Assembly (NCBI RefSeq): GCF_002294995.1
Contig: NZ_NSGF01000004.1
Location: forward strand, 1 to 64,000
Direction: 5' to 3'
DNA: 64,000 nt
Source of the DNA: Mesorhizobium sp. WSM3860
Lineage (GTDB): Bacteria > Pseudomonadota > Alphaproteobacteria > Rhizobiales > Rhizobiaceae
Every line of letters begins with the position of its first letter. Position 1 is the first letter of the stretch. Below are positions 54,937-62,370 of the stretch, in pieces. The notes beneath the pieces are model-generated. The model saw only the letters and a list, made by a program, of their open reading frames with translations, ran no database searches and was not told the origin of the DNA. Position numbers and translations under genes: made by a program.

Positions 54937-55848
54937 CTAGCACTTGGTATCGTCAAGATAGTTATGCATGTCGGTCGCCGCGATCGAGGCGTGGCCGAAT
55001 GCGACCGCAATCTGATTGATCTCGTTGACCACATCGCCAGCGGCATACAAGCCTGGCACGACCGTGCGCTGATGCGCATCCACGACAAGATTTCCAAGCT
55101 CGTCGCATGTCGCCCCGAGATCTATGCCAAGTTGCGACCTTATCGTGCATCCCATCGCTGGATAAACGGTATCGAATGAGCATGCTGTTCCGTTGGAGAG
55201 TTGAATGGTGGCCTGCTCTCCCGAGGGTCGGAGTGAATGAGGGATGCAGGGCTCGAGCTGGATTCCAGCTTCGTGGATCAGTCGGCCGGCATCTGCATCA
55301 ATTTCACTCGAAGCATCGGTGGTCAGTACCGTGACGTCGGCGGTGTAGGTCCGCATGAACAACGCCTTCTTCACGGCCTCTTCCGCTGGGCCCATCACGG
55401 CGACGCGTTTGTCGATCACCTCATAGCCGTCACAGATTGGGCACAGGCGCAAGGTGCCGGCCCTGATCATGTCGTCTGCCGACGGCATTTCTGGAAGTGT
55501 ATCGACAATGCCAGTAGCCAGGAGCGCAACGCGGGAACGAATGGCTGTCGAACCGATCGCAATAAAATCCGTTCCGTCGCGGCCAATCTCCTGGATTGTA
55601 TCGTCCCTAAGATCGGCTCCGCTCTGCAGAGCCTGCTGCCGCAAGCGATTGAGCAAGTCGGCGCCGGCTATGCCGTCGGGAAAGCCGGGACAGTTGCGGG
55701 TAATCGGAATGAGCTTCGCGCGGCTTTGACCGGAATCGACAACGACGACCCGGCGGCGAAAGCGCCCGAGATACGTCGCTGCTGCCAAGCCGGCCGGGCC
55801 GCCACCAATTCGTTCCCCCTGACAGACGCTATCGTCTTTGATCACCAA
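54937..55848 (-). CDS. thioredoxin reductase-like FAD/NAD(P) oxidoreductase
   Basis: A TTG at 55848 starts a 303-aa flavoprotein with [13 protein letters not shown] (about 16), [12 protein letters not shown], a CPIC pair in CPICDGYEV (about 137-140), NAD site [13 protein letters not shown] and FAD end [20 protein letters not shown]. The order fits the TrxB-like family. The first beta strand that normally precedes GGGPAG is unusual: Cys-Gln-Gly-Glu-Arg-Ile in place of a hydrophobic run. Start assignment is uncertain, and either the N-terminus is diverged or a short frame disturbance exists. Confidence 0.82.
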   Translation of the reverse strand: MVIKDDSVCQGERIGGGPAGLAAATYLGRFRRRVVVVDSGQSRAKLIPITRNCPGFPDGIAGADLLNRLRQQALQSGADLRDDTIQEIGRDGTDFIAIGSTAIRSRVALLATGIVDTLPEMPSADDMIRAGTLRLCPICDGYEVIDKRVAVMGPAEEAVKKALFMRTYTADVTVLTTDASSEIDADAGRLIHEAGIQLEPCIPHSLRPSGEQATIQLSNGTACSFDTVYPAMGCTIRSQLGIDLGATCDELGNLVVDAHQRTVVPGLYAAGDVVNEINQIAVAFGHASIAATDMHNYLDDTKC

Positions 55849-56332
55849 AGAACTCCCGGGAGGTCATGCAGAGCTATTGAGAGCGGACCGGCAAACGAAC
55901 CTGTTTGTAGGTGACTAAGATCAAGGGCGTCCGCGACTGCTTCCCGGTTCTCACAAGAATGAGGCCGACACAGATGCCGCTCGTGAGGATGGCCGCCTTT
56001 CCTTCCGAATTGGCAAAAAGGTGGGCAAATTTGGCGTCGATCGCGCGCACCGGTAAGCGCGGGATTTGTTGTTTCGTTGTAGGCGACCATCTGTCCCAAC
56101 CGCGCCCTTGCCTATTGGTTCCGGCGAGCATTCGCGTTGCGCGCCGATCCGATTGTCTCGCCAGACCCTGACCAAGGAACGACATGCGTGCTTCACTGTC
56201 GGCTATACTTCTCCACGAGCAGGATCAGCGTGGAGCGACGCCCCGTTCAGCTGCGTTCTCATCCCGCAGGCCACCGTTCTCTCAACGGCGCGGACCGGAC
56301 GGTGCACAAGTTCGCTTTGGTGGATCAAGGTA

Positions 56333-56379
56333 GCCCGGCCTGCCGGGCGGGGTTGGGGGGCTTGACATACAGGCCGGGC
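56333..56379. repeat. 10-bp inverted repeat with 27-base loop (possible small RNA)
   Basis: GCCCGGCCTG at 56333-56342 pairs perfectly with CAGGCCGGGC at 56370-56379. The loop holds CCGGGCGGGG and CTTGACA. Another perfect hairpin (CCCCGC-GTA-GCGGGG) follows five bases on. Such packing is common in non-coding RNA or REP-type repeats; the strand is not known. Confidence 0.4.
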
Positions 56380-56457
56380 CTTACCCCGCGTAGCGGGGCA
56401 GAGTTCCATTATGCGCCGCGTTCTCGGCGACCGACATTAACATTTTCTAAGGCTTGA

Positions 56458-56496
56458 AAAGCCCGTCGCAGCCAATGAGCGTAAGCGACGGGCTTT
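56458..56496. terminator. bidirectional-looking hairpin AAAGCCCGTCGC/GCGACGGGCTTT
   Basis: A perfect 12-bp stem (56458-56469 with 56485-56496) has a 15-base loop. On the minus strand it ends TTTTCAAG and on the plus strand TTTGTGC, so it looks like a transcription terminator, best placed for a minus-strand transcript. It lies beside the other hairpins at 56.3 kb. Confidence 0.5.
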
Positions 56497-56623
56497 GTGC
56501 TGCCGAGACGGCTACGTCCGAACGGGAAACGACCGCTCCCATAGCAAGTCATGGCCGCGTGATCAGTTCCAATTTTGGACACCTCGTCCGAGGAACGTCA
56601 CGCCACCAGCGACGTTCCGGTCA

Positions 56624-56833
56624 ATGGCAATCGACGATGATATCGAAATGGCCAGGCGGCATGTTCACGAAGGCGAGCGGCATCTTCGCCGTCAGCACGA
56701 ACTGGTTGCCGACCTCAGCGATCAGGGATTGCCGACCGATGACGCCCTGCGATTCCTCCACCTGCTTGAAGACATGGAGGCGATGCATCGGCAGCACTTG
56801 TCGCGGCTGCTGCGCAGAGCCGAAAATGGTTAG
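56624..56833 (+). CDS. 69-aa conserved helical protein
   Basis: The ATG at 56624 (MAIDDDIEMARRHVHEGERH) has a poor ribosome site, but the sequence is a highly regular amphipathic helix with His/Arg/Glu heptads (LRRQHELVADLSDQGLP; LEDMEAMHRQHLSRLL). It resembles short uncharacterised proteins repeatedly found in rhizobia. It could be a small coiled-coil regulator. The open frame continues upstream without support. Confidence 0.6.
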   Translation: MAIDDDIEMARRHVHEGERHLRRQHELVADLSDQGLPTDDALRFLHLLEDMEAMHRQHLSRLLRRAENG

Positions 56834-57062
56834 GAAGACTCCTGCCTTGTCGGTCATTTCTTAGCCAGGAGAGGGGAGGAACGACGCATGGCGCGACCGT
56901 GACCGCCTCTCTGGGGGTCAGGGATATGAGGTCGGCTACGTCGCCAACAAGTTCGAACTCTCGATCCCTCAGGTCCGGAACTGATCGCCAAGCACGGAAA
57001 CGACCGCGAGGCTTTAGAGTGAGCAAGCGCAGGACTGAACGCCCTGCCCCCAAATGCTCCGA

Positions 57063-57542
57063 TTATTGCTTGTCCTTTGGGACAACCTGCACTAGCTGCA
57101 AAAGCCCTAGCACGATGAGCGCCAACACCGTGCCAAGAATTGCGATCTGCCAGAACCCGAGACCCACTGCCAGTCCAATGGCACCGGCCAGCCACATTCC
57201 GGCGCCGGTCGTTAGCCCCTGAACTTCCCCTTTGGAGAAGAATATCAGCCCTGCGGCCAGAAATGCGACGCCGGCAGTTGTGGCTTCAATCAGGCGGATG
57301 GGGTCAATAGCTATCTCCTGGCCATCGAAGACGTGGAGATGGGTGATCTCGACCGCCAGGATCGCGATCAAGGCGGTCGCTAGACAGATTAGGATGTGCG
57401 TCCTCAGCCCCGCCGGCCGGTTACGCCATTCGCGCTCCATACCGACGAGTGAGCCAAGAACCGCAGCCAGCAAAAGCCTGGCTGAAATTACGGAAAATGG
57501 CAGCCAGGTTGGCTGCCCGAAACGTTCAACAAGCTCATCCAT
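57063..57542 (-). CDS. MgtC/SapB-family membrane protein
   Basis: The start at 57542 (MDELVERFGQP) gives 159 aa; the frame extends 46 codons upstream. The family motif GSLVGMEREWRNRPAGLRTHI (about 31-51) lies in the first loop, and LAAGLIFFSKGEVQGLTTGAG follows; five hydrophobic helices are visible. MgtC-like proteins affect magnesium homeostasis, membrane potential or acid survival. No magnesium-sensing leader was recognised here. Confidence 0.88.
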   Translation of the reverse strand: MDELVERFGQPTWLPFSVISARLLLAAVLGSLVGMEREWRNRPAGLRTHILICLATALIAILAVEITHLHVFDGQEIAIDPIRLIEATTAGVAFLAAGLIFFSKGEVQGLTTGAGMWLAGAIGLAVGLGFWQIAILGTVLALIVLGLLQLVQVVPKDKQ

Positions 57543-57684
57543 GAGCGCCAGAACGTATCTAGGGCTGCCCGGTTCCTTCCGCAGGACGCCGGGATGTCCC
57601 CGCAATGCATGTCGCTGGCAAAGGGCCGGAACATTCGAGCTCAGCCCACGTTGGGTTCTGTTCGACTGACAGGGACACACCTAA

Positions 57685-57852
57685 ATGGAACCCAAATCAT
57701 CGCGCGATCTGCCCGGTCCTAAGCCCCGCAAGGACAAGGAACGGGAAAACCAAAAAGCTGCCGCGAAAACGCCCGACAAGACGAACGATTGGGACCGGAA
57801 CCAGGTGCATGGCGAGGGCGAGAGCATTGGGATCAACAAGGACGAACCATAG
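57685..57852 (+). CDS. 55-aa basic, highly charged small protein
   Basis: The ATG at 57685 starts MEPKSSRDLPGPKPRKDKER and then a Lys/Asp/Asn-rich stretch ending in GEGESIGINKDEP. It has no hydrophobic segment. The size falls below usual gene-calling limits, but similar charged small proteins ending in an acidic tail are common in rhizobia. The upstream site is ACACCTAA, so no classical Shine-Dalgarno is seen. Moderate support only. Confidence 0.5.
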   Translation: MEPKSSRDLPGPKPRKDKERENQKAAAKTPDKTNDWDRNQVHGEGESIGINKDEP

Positions 57853-58237
57853 GCCGATCCACCTCGGAGCGGCGCGCAATCTGAGCCCCTCACAATGAGG
57901 CTTGCCGCCATCCGGACCATATCGCGCTGCCGGGAGTGCTACATAGGGCTGGCGACATCGCAAGGCCGAGTGCGGCGATGTAGAGCGCGAGGCCCGTTGC
58001 TCATGCGGCCGGGTTATTCTTTGTGCGGGACAATATACCTGAACCGCCGCCGTCGTGCGCAGCCGTAACTGCCGCATAGCCGTCTGGCAGGGAGCCTGTG
58101 ACAGTCCCACTACCTGGCATCGGCCGATCTTTCTTCCGCTAGGAGAAGTTCAGCAGCCCTTCAACTTTTTAGCGAAATCGCCAGAAGTTATGGCAACTTG
58201 GCTTTTTATGCCGCAGCCAATTGATTTATTAGAGTGC
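57853..58237. other. 385-base region downstream of the 55-aa gene and next to tRNA-Ser
   Basis: No gene with a start signal was found. CTACAT and ATGTAG form a short inverted repeat near 57940-57980. On the tRNA strand this is downstream of the tRNA 3' end, where a processing or termination site is expected, but no clear T-run hairpin could be defined. Confidence 0.35.
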
Positions 58238-58328
58238 TGGCGGAGAGAGCGGGATTCGAACCCGCGTTACGGTTTCCCGTAAACACACTTTCCAGGCGTG
58301 CGCCTTCAACCACTCGGCCACCTCTCCG
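58238..58328 (-). tRNA. tRNA-Ser, anticodon GGA
   Basis: The 91-base gene has acceptor arms CGGAGAG and CTCTCCG, a D arm with GGCCGAGTGGTTGAAGG, an anticodon loop CTGGAAA with GGA (58293-58291 on the plus-strand map), a long serine-type variable arm with TTACGGGAAACCGTAA, and TTCGAATCC in the T arm. CCA is encoded at the end. The long variable arm and GGA anticodon specify serine. Confidence 0.95.
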
Positions 58329-58726
58329 TCTTGCATGTCGCGTCGGCCGGTTTCGCCGCGCGGGTTGGGGAGATGCGTCTCCCTCGGGAAGGCCTGTCGG
58401 CCTAAATTTGGGTGCCTTCAACCGGCAGGCAACCTTTTCCCGGCACCTCTAGCCGTCTAGGCGAACAGGCGCGGGGCTCATCTAGTCGATCCTAAAGCGA
58501 ATGCCAAGTCATTCCCTGCCTTTTGCCGTGGATGACGCGGAAGCGGCCTGGGCTTCCTATGCAGCCGAATGCTGTGCACAGGCCGGCTGCCGCGGTTTCC
58601 CGCGCTTGACTTCGGCCCTGGCCGCCTGTCGACTGTCTGAGGCGTTTGTTTTTGTGCAATTCCGGACGGAAAACCACGACGCAGTTCCCGGAGCTGCTTG
58701 GGCTTTGCGAGGGGCATTGTCCTGAC
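58329..58726. other. 398-base region between tRNA-Ser and a membrane-protein gene
   Basis: It holds the tRNA promoter (minus) and that of the DUF2569-like gene (plus). Open frames on both strands lack ribosome sites. Nothing else was recognised. Confidence 0.4.
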
Positions 58727-59428
58727 ATGGCATCGATCGACCAGCAGCCCGAGGGCCGGCCCGACAGCGGGCTTTCCTTGATCCCGGTGGCGTGGCTGAT
58801 CATCGTCATGGCGCTTTCGGCCTATGGCCTGATCTCGAGCTGGCGGCTGATCGGCGACTTCAACCTGCCAGGAAGCGTGCTCTTCCTGATCTACGGCGGG
58901 CTGACCGGCGGCGTCGTGACCATTCTGTGGGGGCTTTACCTGCTCGGCCTCGCCTTCAACCGGTCGGCGCGTTTCCCGCGTCACTATACGATCTGGCAGG
59001 TCGCCATCATCCTATGGCTCGTCGCGCGCCAGGCCTACACGCTTCTGGTGCCCGACTTCGTCTTCTCGGCCGAAGCGCTGGGCTTCACGGTCGCCGAGAT
59101 CGCGATCGGCCTGCTCTGCATCTACCTCCTGCGGCGGGGCGGCGGCGCCGACACGGTGTATGCCAATCCCGAGACCGAACGCCCGCCGCTCCTGTTCTCG
59201 CTCGTCGCCGCGCTGCTCGGCATCATACTTGGCGGCGCCATCGGCGCCTGCACCGGATTCTTCGCCGGGTCGCTGATCGCCGACGCCACCCGTATGAGCT
59301 GCTTCGAGGGCGCCTGCGGGTTCTTTGCTGTCTTCATCGGCCTGGGCGGCCTGATCATCGGCGCCATTGGCGGCGGGATCTTCGCCGTCTGGCGCGTCAA
59401 CCGGCGCAAACCGGCGCGGAGCGCCTGA
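58727..59428 (+). CDS. integral membrane protein (DUF2569-like)
   Basis: The ATG at 58727 (MASIDQQPEGRPDSGLSLIP) gives 233 aa with about six hydrophobic helices: first at about 16-38 (IPVAWLIIVMALSAYGLISS), others in the Gly-rich C-terminal half (LLGIILGGAIGACTGFFAGS, IGLGGLIIGAIGGGIFAVW). The first 130 residues resemble DUF2569 proteins. A GAGGGG lies 13 bases upstream, longer than ideal. Function unknown. Confidence 0.7.
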   Translation: MASIDQQPEGRPDSGLSLIPVAWLIIVMALSAYGLISSWRLIGDFNLPGSVLFLIYGGLTGGVVTILWGLYLLGLAFNRSARFPRHYTIWQVAIILWLVARQAYTLLVPDFVFSAEALGFTVAEIAIGLLCIYLLRRGGGADTVYANPETERPPLLFSLVAALLGIILGGAIGACTGFFAGSLIADATRMSCFEGACGFFAVFIGLGGLIIGAIGGGIFAVWRVNRRKPARSA

Positions 59429-59519
59429 CTCAAAATCGCGTGTCGCGATTGCGTGGCGGTTGCGCAGTCTCTATGTCGGTTGGCGGGGCAGACGGGAGCT
59501 TTCCCGGGGAGTGCGTTGG

Positions 59520-59840
59520 ATGTTGCGTTTCATCTTTCGGCTGGCGGCTATGGTTGCGTTGTCGATTTCGGTCATCATGGCGGTGATCGACACCACGCGC
59601 TCGGTCGCGGCGTCGGCGCTGGTCATGACGCCGCTCAACGCGAGCTGGCTGGCGGTATCGCCCGACACGCGCGCGGCCTTCGAGAGCTATGTGCGCGCCA
59701 AGGCCAGCCCGCTGGTCTGGGACGGGATCATCGCCTGGGTGCTCGGCCAACCGGGATTTGCCGTGTTTGCGGTATTGGCGTTCCTGCTCTACGCCCTCGG
59801 CTACCGGCGCCGGCGCCACGAATTCGCCCCGACCAACTGA
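59520..59840 (+). CDS. small two-helix membrane protein
   Basis: The ATG at 59520 follows GGGGAG. The 106-aa product has an N-terminal helix (MLRFIFRLAAMVALSISVIM), a polar middle with PLNASWLAVSPDT and a C-terminal helix (GFAVFAVLAFLLYALGYRRR) with a basic end. It is probably an inner-membrane protein of unknown role. It lies 91 bases after the DUF2569-like gene. Confidence 0.7.
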   Translation: MLRFIFRLAAMVALSISVIMAVIDTTRSVAASALVMTPLNASWLAVSPDTRAAFESYVRAKASPLVWDGIIAWVLGQPGFAVFAVLAFLLYALGYRRRRHEFAPTN

Positions 59841-60043
59841 CGCGGACGTTTCGTTCCGCCCGAAACGGTCGGCCTTCACGCTTTTTCCAACAGGTCAAAA
59901 TTCCACGTGAATTTTGTTTCGGGCCGTGCCAGATTGGCCGCGAGCGGGAGGGGCATACACTTCCTGCCTGACGTCGCATGCCTGCCGGAGAACCGGGCAG
60001 GGTATGCGGTGCAACGGAAAATAACCGACAGGGTGTGGATCAC

Positions 60044-61033
60044 ATGAAACGTATCGTTCTCGGCCTCCTGGCCGCAACCGCAATGGTTCTTCCGTCCTTC
60101 GCCGCGGATGTCCAGCCGGCCATCCTCTACGATCTCGGCGGCAAGTTCGACAAATCCTTCAACGAGGCTGCCTATAACGGCGCCGAGAAATTCAAGAAGG
60201 AAACCGGCGTCGCTTATGTCGAATTCGAAGTCTCCAACGCTTCGCAGCGCGAGCAGGCGCTGCGCCGCTTCGCCGAGGACGGCCGCAACCCGATCGTGAT
60301 GGCGGGCTTTGCCTGGGAGGATGCGCTGAAGAAGGTCGCCGCCGAATATACCGACCTCAACTTCGCCATCATCGACGATGCCGTCGACCTGCCCAATGTC
60401 CGCTCGCTGGTGTTCAAGGAGAACGAAGGCTCCTACCTGGTCGGCATCATGGCGGCGATGGCGTCGAAGTCGAAGAAGGTCAGCTTCGTCGGCGGTATGG
60501 ACATCCCGCTGATCCGCAAGTTCGAATGCGGCTATGTCGGCGGGGCCAAGTCGGCCGGCGCCACCGAAGTCATCCAGAACATGACCGGCGACACGCCGGC
60601 CGCCTGGAACGATCCGGCCAAGGGCGGCGAGATCGCCAAGACGCAGATCGACCAGGGTTCCGACGTGGTCTATGCCGCCGCTGGCGGCACCGGCGTTGGC
60701 GTGTTGCAGGCTGCGGCGGATGCTGGCAAGCTCGGCATCGGCGTCGATTCCAACCAGAACGGGCTGCAGCCGGGCAAGGTGCTGACCTCGATGCTGAAGC
60801 GCGTCGACGTTGCCGTGTACAATGCCTTCATGGACGGCAAGAACGGCACCTTCAAGGGCGGCGTCGAAAATCTCGGCCTCAAGGAAGGCGGCGTCGACTA
60901 CGCCATGGACGACAACAACAAGGCTCTGGTCACCGACGAGATGAAGGCCGCGGTAGAAAAGGCCAAGGCCGACATTATCGCCGGCAAGGTCCAGGTGCAC
61001 GACTACACCACCGACAACAATTGCCCGTATTGA
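60044..61033 (+). CDS. BMP-family ABC transporter substrate-binding protein
   Basis: The ATG at 60044 (MKRIVLGLLAATAMVLPSFA) gives 329 aa. A Sec signal peptide ends Ser-Phe-Ala-Ala with no lipobox Cys, so it is a free periplasmic protein rather than the lipoprotein PnrA type. Family traits: ILYDLGGKFDKSFNEAAYNG, SFVGGMDIPLIRKFECGY, AAAGGTGVGVLQAA and IGVDSNQNGLQPGKVLTSM. BMP proteins bind nucleosides or purines. It ends before a terminator; its ATPase and permease genes lie 1.3 kb further on. Confidence 0.93.
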   Translation: MKRIVLGLLAATAMVLPSFAADVQPAILYDLGGKFDKSFNEAAYNGAEKFKKETGVAYVEFEVSNASQREQALRRFAEDGRNPIVMAGFAWEDALKKVAAEYTDLNFAIIDDAVDLPNVRSLVFKENEGSYLVGIMAAMASKSKKVSFVGGMDIPLIRKFECGYVGGAKSAGATEVIQNMTGDTPAAWNDPAKGGEIAKTQIDQGSDVVYAAAGGTGVGVLQAAADAGKLGIGVDSNQNGLQPGKVLTSMLKRVDVAVYNAFMDGKNGTFKGGVENLGLKEGGVDYAMDDNNKALVTDEMKAAVEKAKADIIAGKVQVHDYTTDNNCPY

Positions 61034-61058
61034 TCGACAACTGAACGAGGCTTCTTCG

Positions 61059-61090
61059 ACCGCCGGGCCCTCGCCCGGCGGTTTGGTTTT
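61059..61090 (+). terminator. rho-independent terminator after the BMP gene
   Basis: ACCGCCGGGC, four-base loop CCTC, GCCCGGCGGT form a perfect 10-bp stem followed by TTGGTTTT. It lies 26 bases after the stop. It should end the binding-protein transcript before the acetyltransferase. Confidence 0.85.
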
Positions 61091-61101
61091 GGACAAGCAT
61101 C

Positions 61102-61557
61102 ATGCAACCGACTATCGAAGCCATGACGGAGCGCGATGTCGAGGCGGTCGCCAAGCTGCGCCTGGCCGCCTTCTTTGAGGGTACCGGCCGGACGCTCGCA
61201 GAGGATATTGTGGGACTTCGCGGGCTGATAGCACGCGACGGGTTCGAGGCGGCCGTGGTCGCCAGCCTCGGCGGCTCGCCGATCGGAAGCTGCCTCTTCG
61301 TCCGCAACGAAATCGACCCGGCGCATGAACTGACGCCGTGGCTCGCCGGGCTTGTTGTTGACGAGGGGTATCGAAGGCGAGGCGTTGGCACGGCGCTGGT
61401 CAGGGCCATCGAAGCCCATGCCGCTTCGGCCGGCGTTGACCGGCTCTATCTCTACACGTGGCAGGCGCGCCCGTTCTACGAAGCGCTTGGCTGGACTGCG
61501 GCGGAGGCTTTCGAGCAGGAGGGCGAGCCGATGCTTTTGATGTCGCGCGCACTATAG
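61102..61557 (+). CDS. GNAT-family N-acetyltransferase
   Basis: This 151-aa protein has the GNAT acetyl-CoA loop in GYRRRGVGTALV (about 92-103), with motif A strand WLAGLVVDE before it and FYEALGWT in motif B. Substrate unknown. It starts 12 bases after the terminator run, and its stop overlaps by 6 bases the end of the facing anti-sigma-like gene. Confidence 0.92.
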   Translation: MQPTIEAMTERDVEAVAKLRLAAFFEGTGRTLAEDIVGLRGLIARDGFEAAVVASLGGSPIGSCLFVRNEIDPAHELTPWLAGLVVDEGYRRRGVGTALVRAIEAHAASAGVDRLYLYTWQARPFYEALGWTAAEAFEQEGEPMLLMSRAL

Positions 61558-61959
61558 CGTGCCGGCGAGATAGCCCAGCGCGAAGGCAGCCGTCAGGGCG
61601 AGCGCGATGACCAGGCCGAGCCGGCCGCCAAGGGAATGCGGGCCGACGCCATAAGGCTTGCGCTCGATCTTGTTGATCACGATCGGCTGCTGCTTCGTAT
61701 CGCCCTTATCCAGCCCGGCAAACCGCATCTGCGGCAATTCGCCAAGCCGCCGCTGGACTAGCTGCCAACGCTCGTCCGATGCCGCGTCCGACAGTCCCGC
61801 CGGATCCAGGGCGCGCATGCGCTCGGCAAGCCGCAGCACCGCGTCGCGAAAAGCGGGATCGATCTCAATGTCGCGCTCGGCGCGAGCGCGCTCCCGTTCG
61901 TTCATCAGGCCGAAGACATAGTCGCCGGCCCTTGCGATGCGGTCTCCTTCACCGGCCAT
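61552..61959 (-). CDS. anti-sigma-factor-like membrane protein
   Basis: The ATG at 61959 follows GGAGGAGG. The 135-aa product has an N-terminal segment AGDYVFGLMNERERARAERD and IEIDPAFRDAVLRLAERM like the anti-sigma-K/zinc-less anti-sigma domain (a Tyr-Val-x-Gly-x2 motif), a polar linker, and one C-terminal membrane helix (LVIALALTAAFALGYLAG). In such systems the cytosolic part binds an ECF sigma factor, usually encoded next door. No sigma factor gene is adjacent here. The call is a pattern match. Confidence 0.65.
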   Translation of the reverse strand: MAGEGDRIARAGDYVFGLMNERERARAERDIEIDPAFRDAVLRLAERMRALDPAGLSDAASDERWQLVQRRLGELPQMRFAGLDKGDTKQQPIVINKIERKPYGVGPHSLGGRLGLVIALALTAAFALGYLAGTL

Positions 61960-61997
61960 GACGTCCTCCTCCAACTCGCCCCGCTGACCCCGCAGGC

Positions 61998-62207
61998 TCA
62001 GTAGTGAGGCGGCTTGGTCACCGGCACATCGGGAGCGGTCTGCTCCTCCAGGGCCAGGAACCGGTCTGTAAGGGCGGCAAGCTTGCGCTCCATGCGCTCG
62101 ATCACCTTCCACTGCTCGGCGATCTGGCCGGACAGTTCCTCGATTGTCTTTTCCTGCTCGGCGGCGCGGATTTCCAGCGTCGTCAGCCGATCGTCAGGCA
62201 TGGTCAT
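61998..62207 (-). CDS. slyX: SlyX-family protein
   Basis: The ATG at 62207 (or the second ATG at 62201) starts a 67-69 aa coiled-coil protein: LTTLEIRAAEQEKTIEELSG, QIAEQWKVIERMERKLAAL, and a Pro-rich tail ending KPPHY. This is the SlyX pattern. Its role in bacteria is unclear. It reads in the same direction as the anti-sigma-like gene, 38 bases upstream of it. Confidence 0.85.
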   Translation of the reverse strand: MTMPDDRLTTLEIRAAEQEKTIEELSGQIAEQWKVIERMERKLAALTDRFLALEEQTAPDVPVTKPPHY

Positions 62208-62370
62208 CCATCCCGGTCTCTGTGAATGTGAAGCTCCCGGCCACCTTCGAAATTGACAAGCGCGCGGGGATTTGTCGAGAGTGAATGGCGTTCCGGCCAA
62301 TTGGCACGGGCGGGGCATCATGCTAGGCATTTTGACCAAGCGATAAAAAATAACGAGTGGGACAGGCTGC

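Larger units (their letters stand above)
55849..56623. other. 775-base region with structured DNA and no supported gene
   Basis: Frames of 80-100 codons exist on both strands but none has a ribosome site plus recognisable sequence. The right part holds nested hairpins: CCGTT-CTCTC-AACGG at about 56272, the GCCCGGCCTG/CAGGCCGGGC stem, CCCCGC-GTA-GCGGGG at 56384-56398 and the terminator-like hairpin at 56458. This may be one structured RNA locus. Confidence 0.45.

Noticed and set aside
55842-56196. Short minus-strand frames upstream of the flavoprotein gene
   Set aside because: No ribosome site, no recognisable domain, and they overlap one another in different phases.
58478-58984. 168-codon minus-strand frame near the tRNA
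   Set aside because: Overlaps the start of the DUF2569-like gene in antisense; no start signal or domain.
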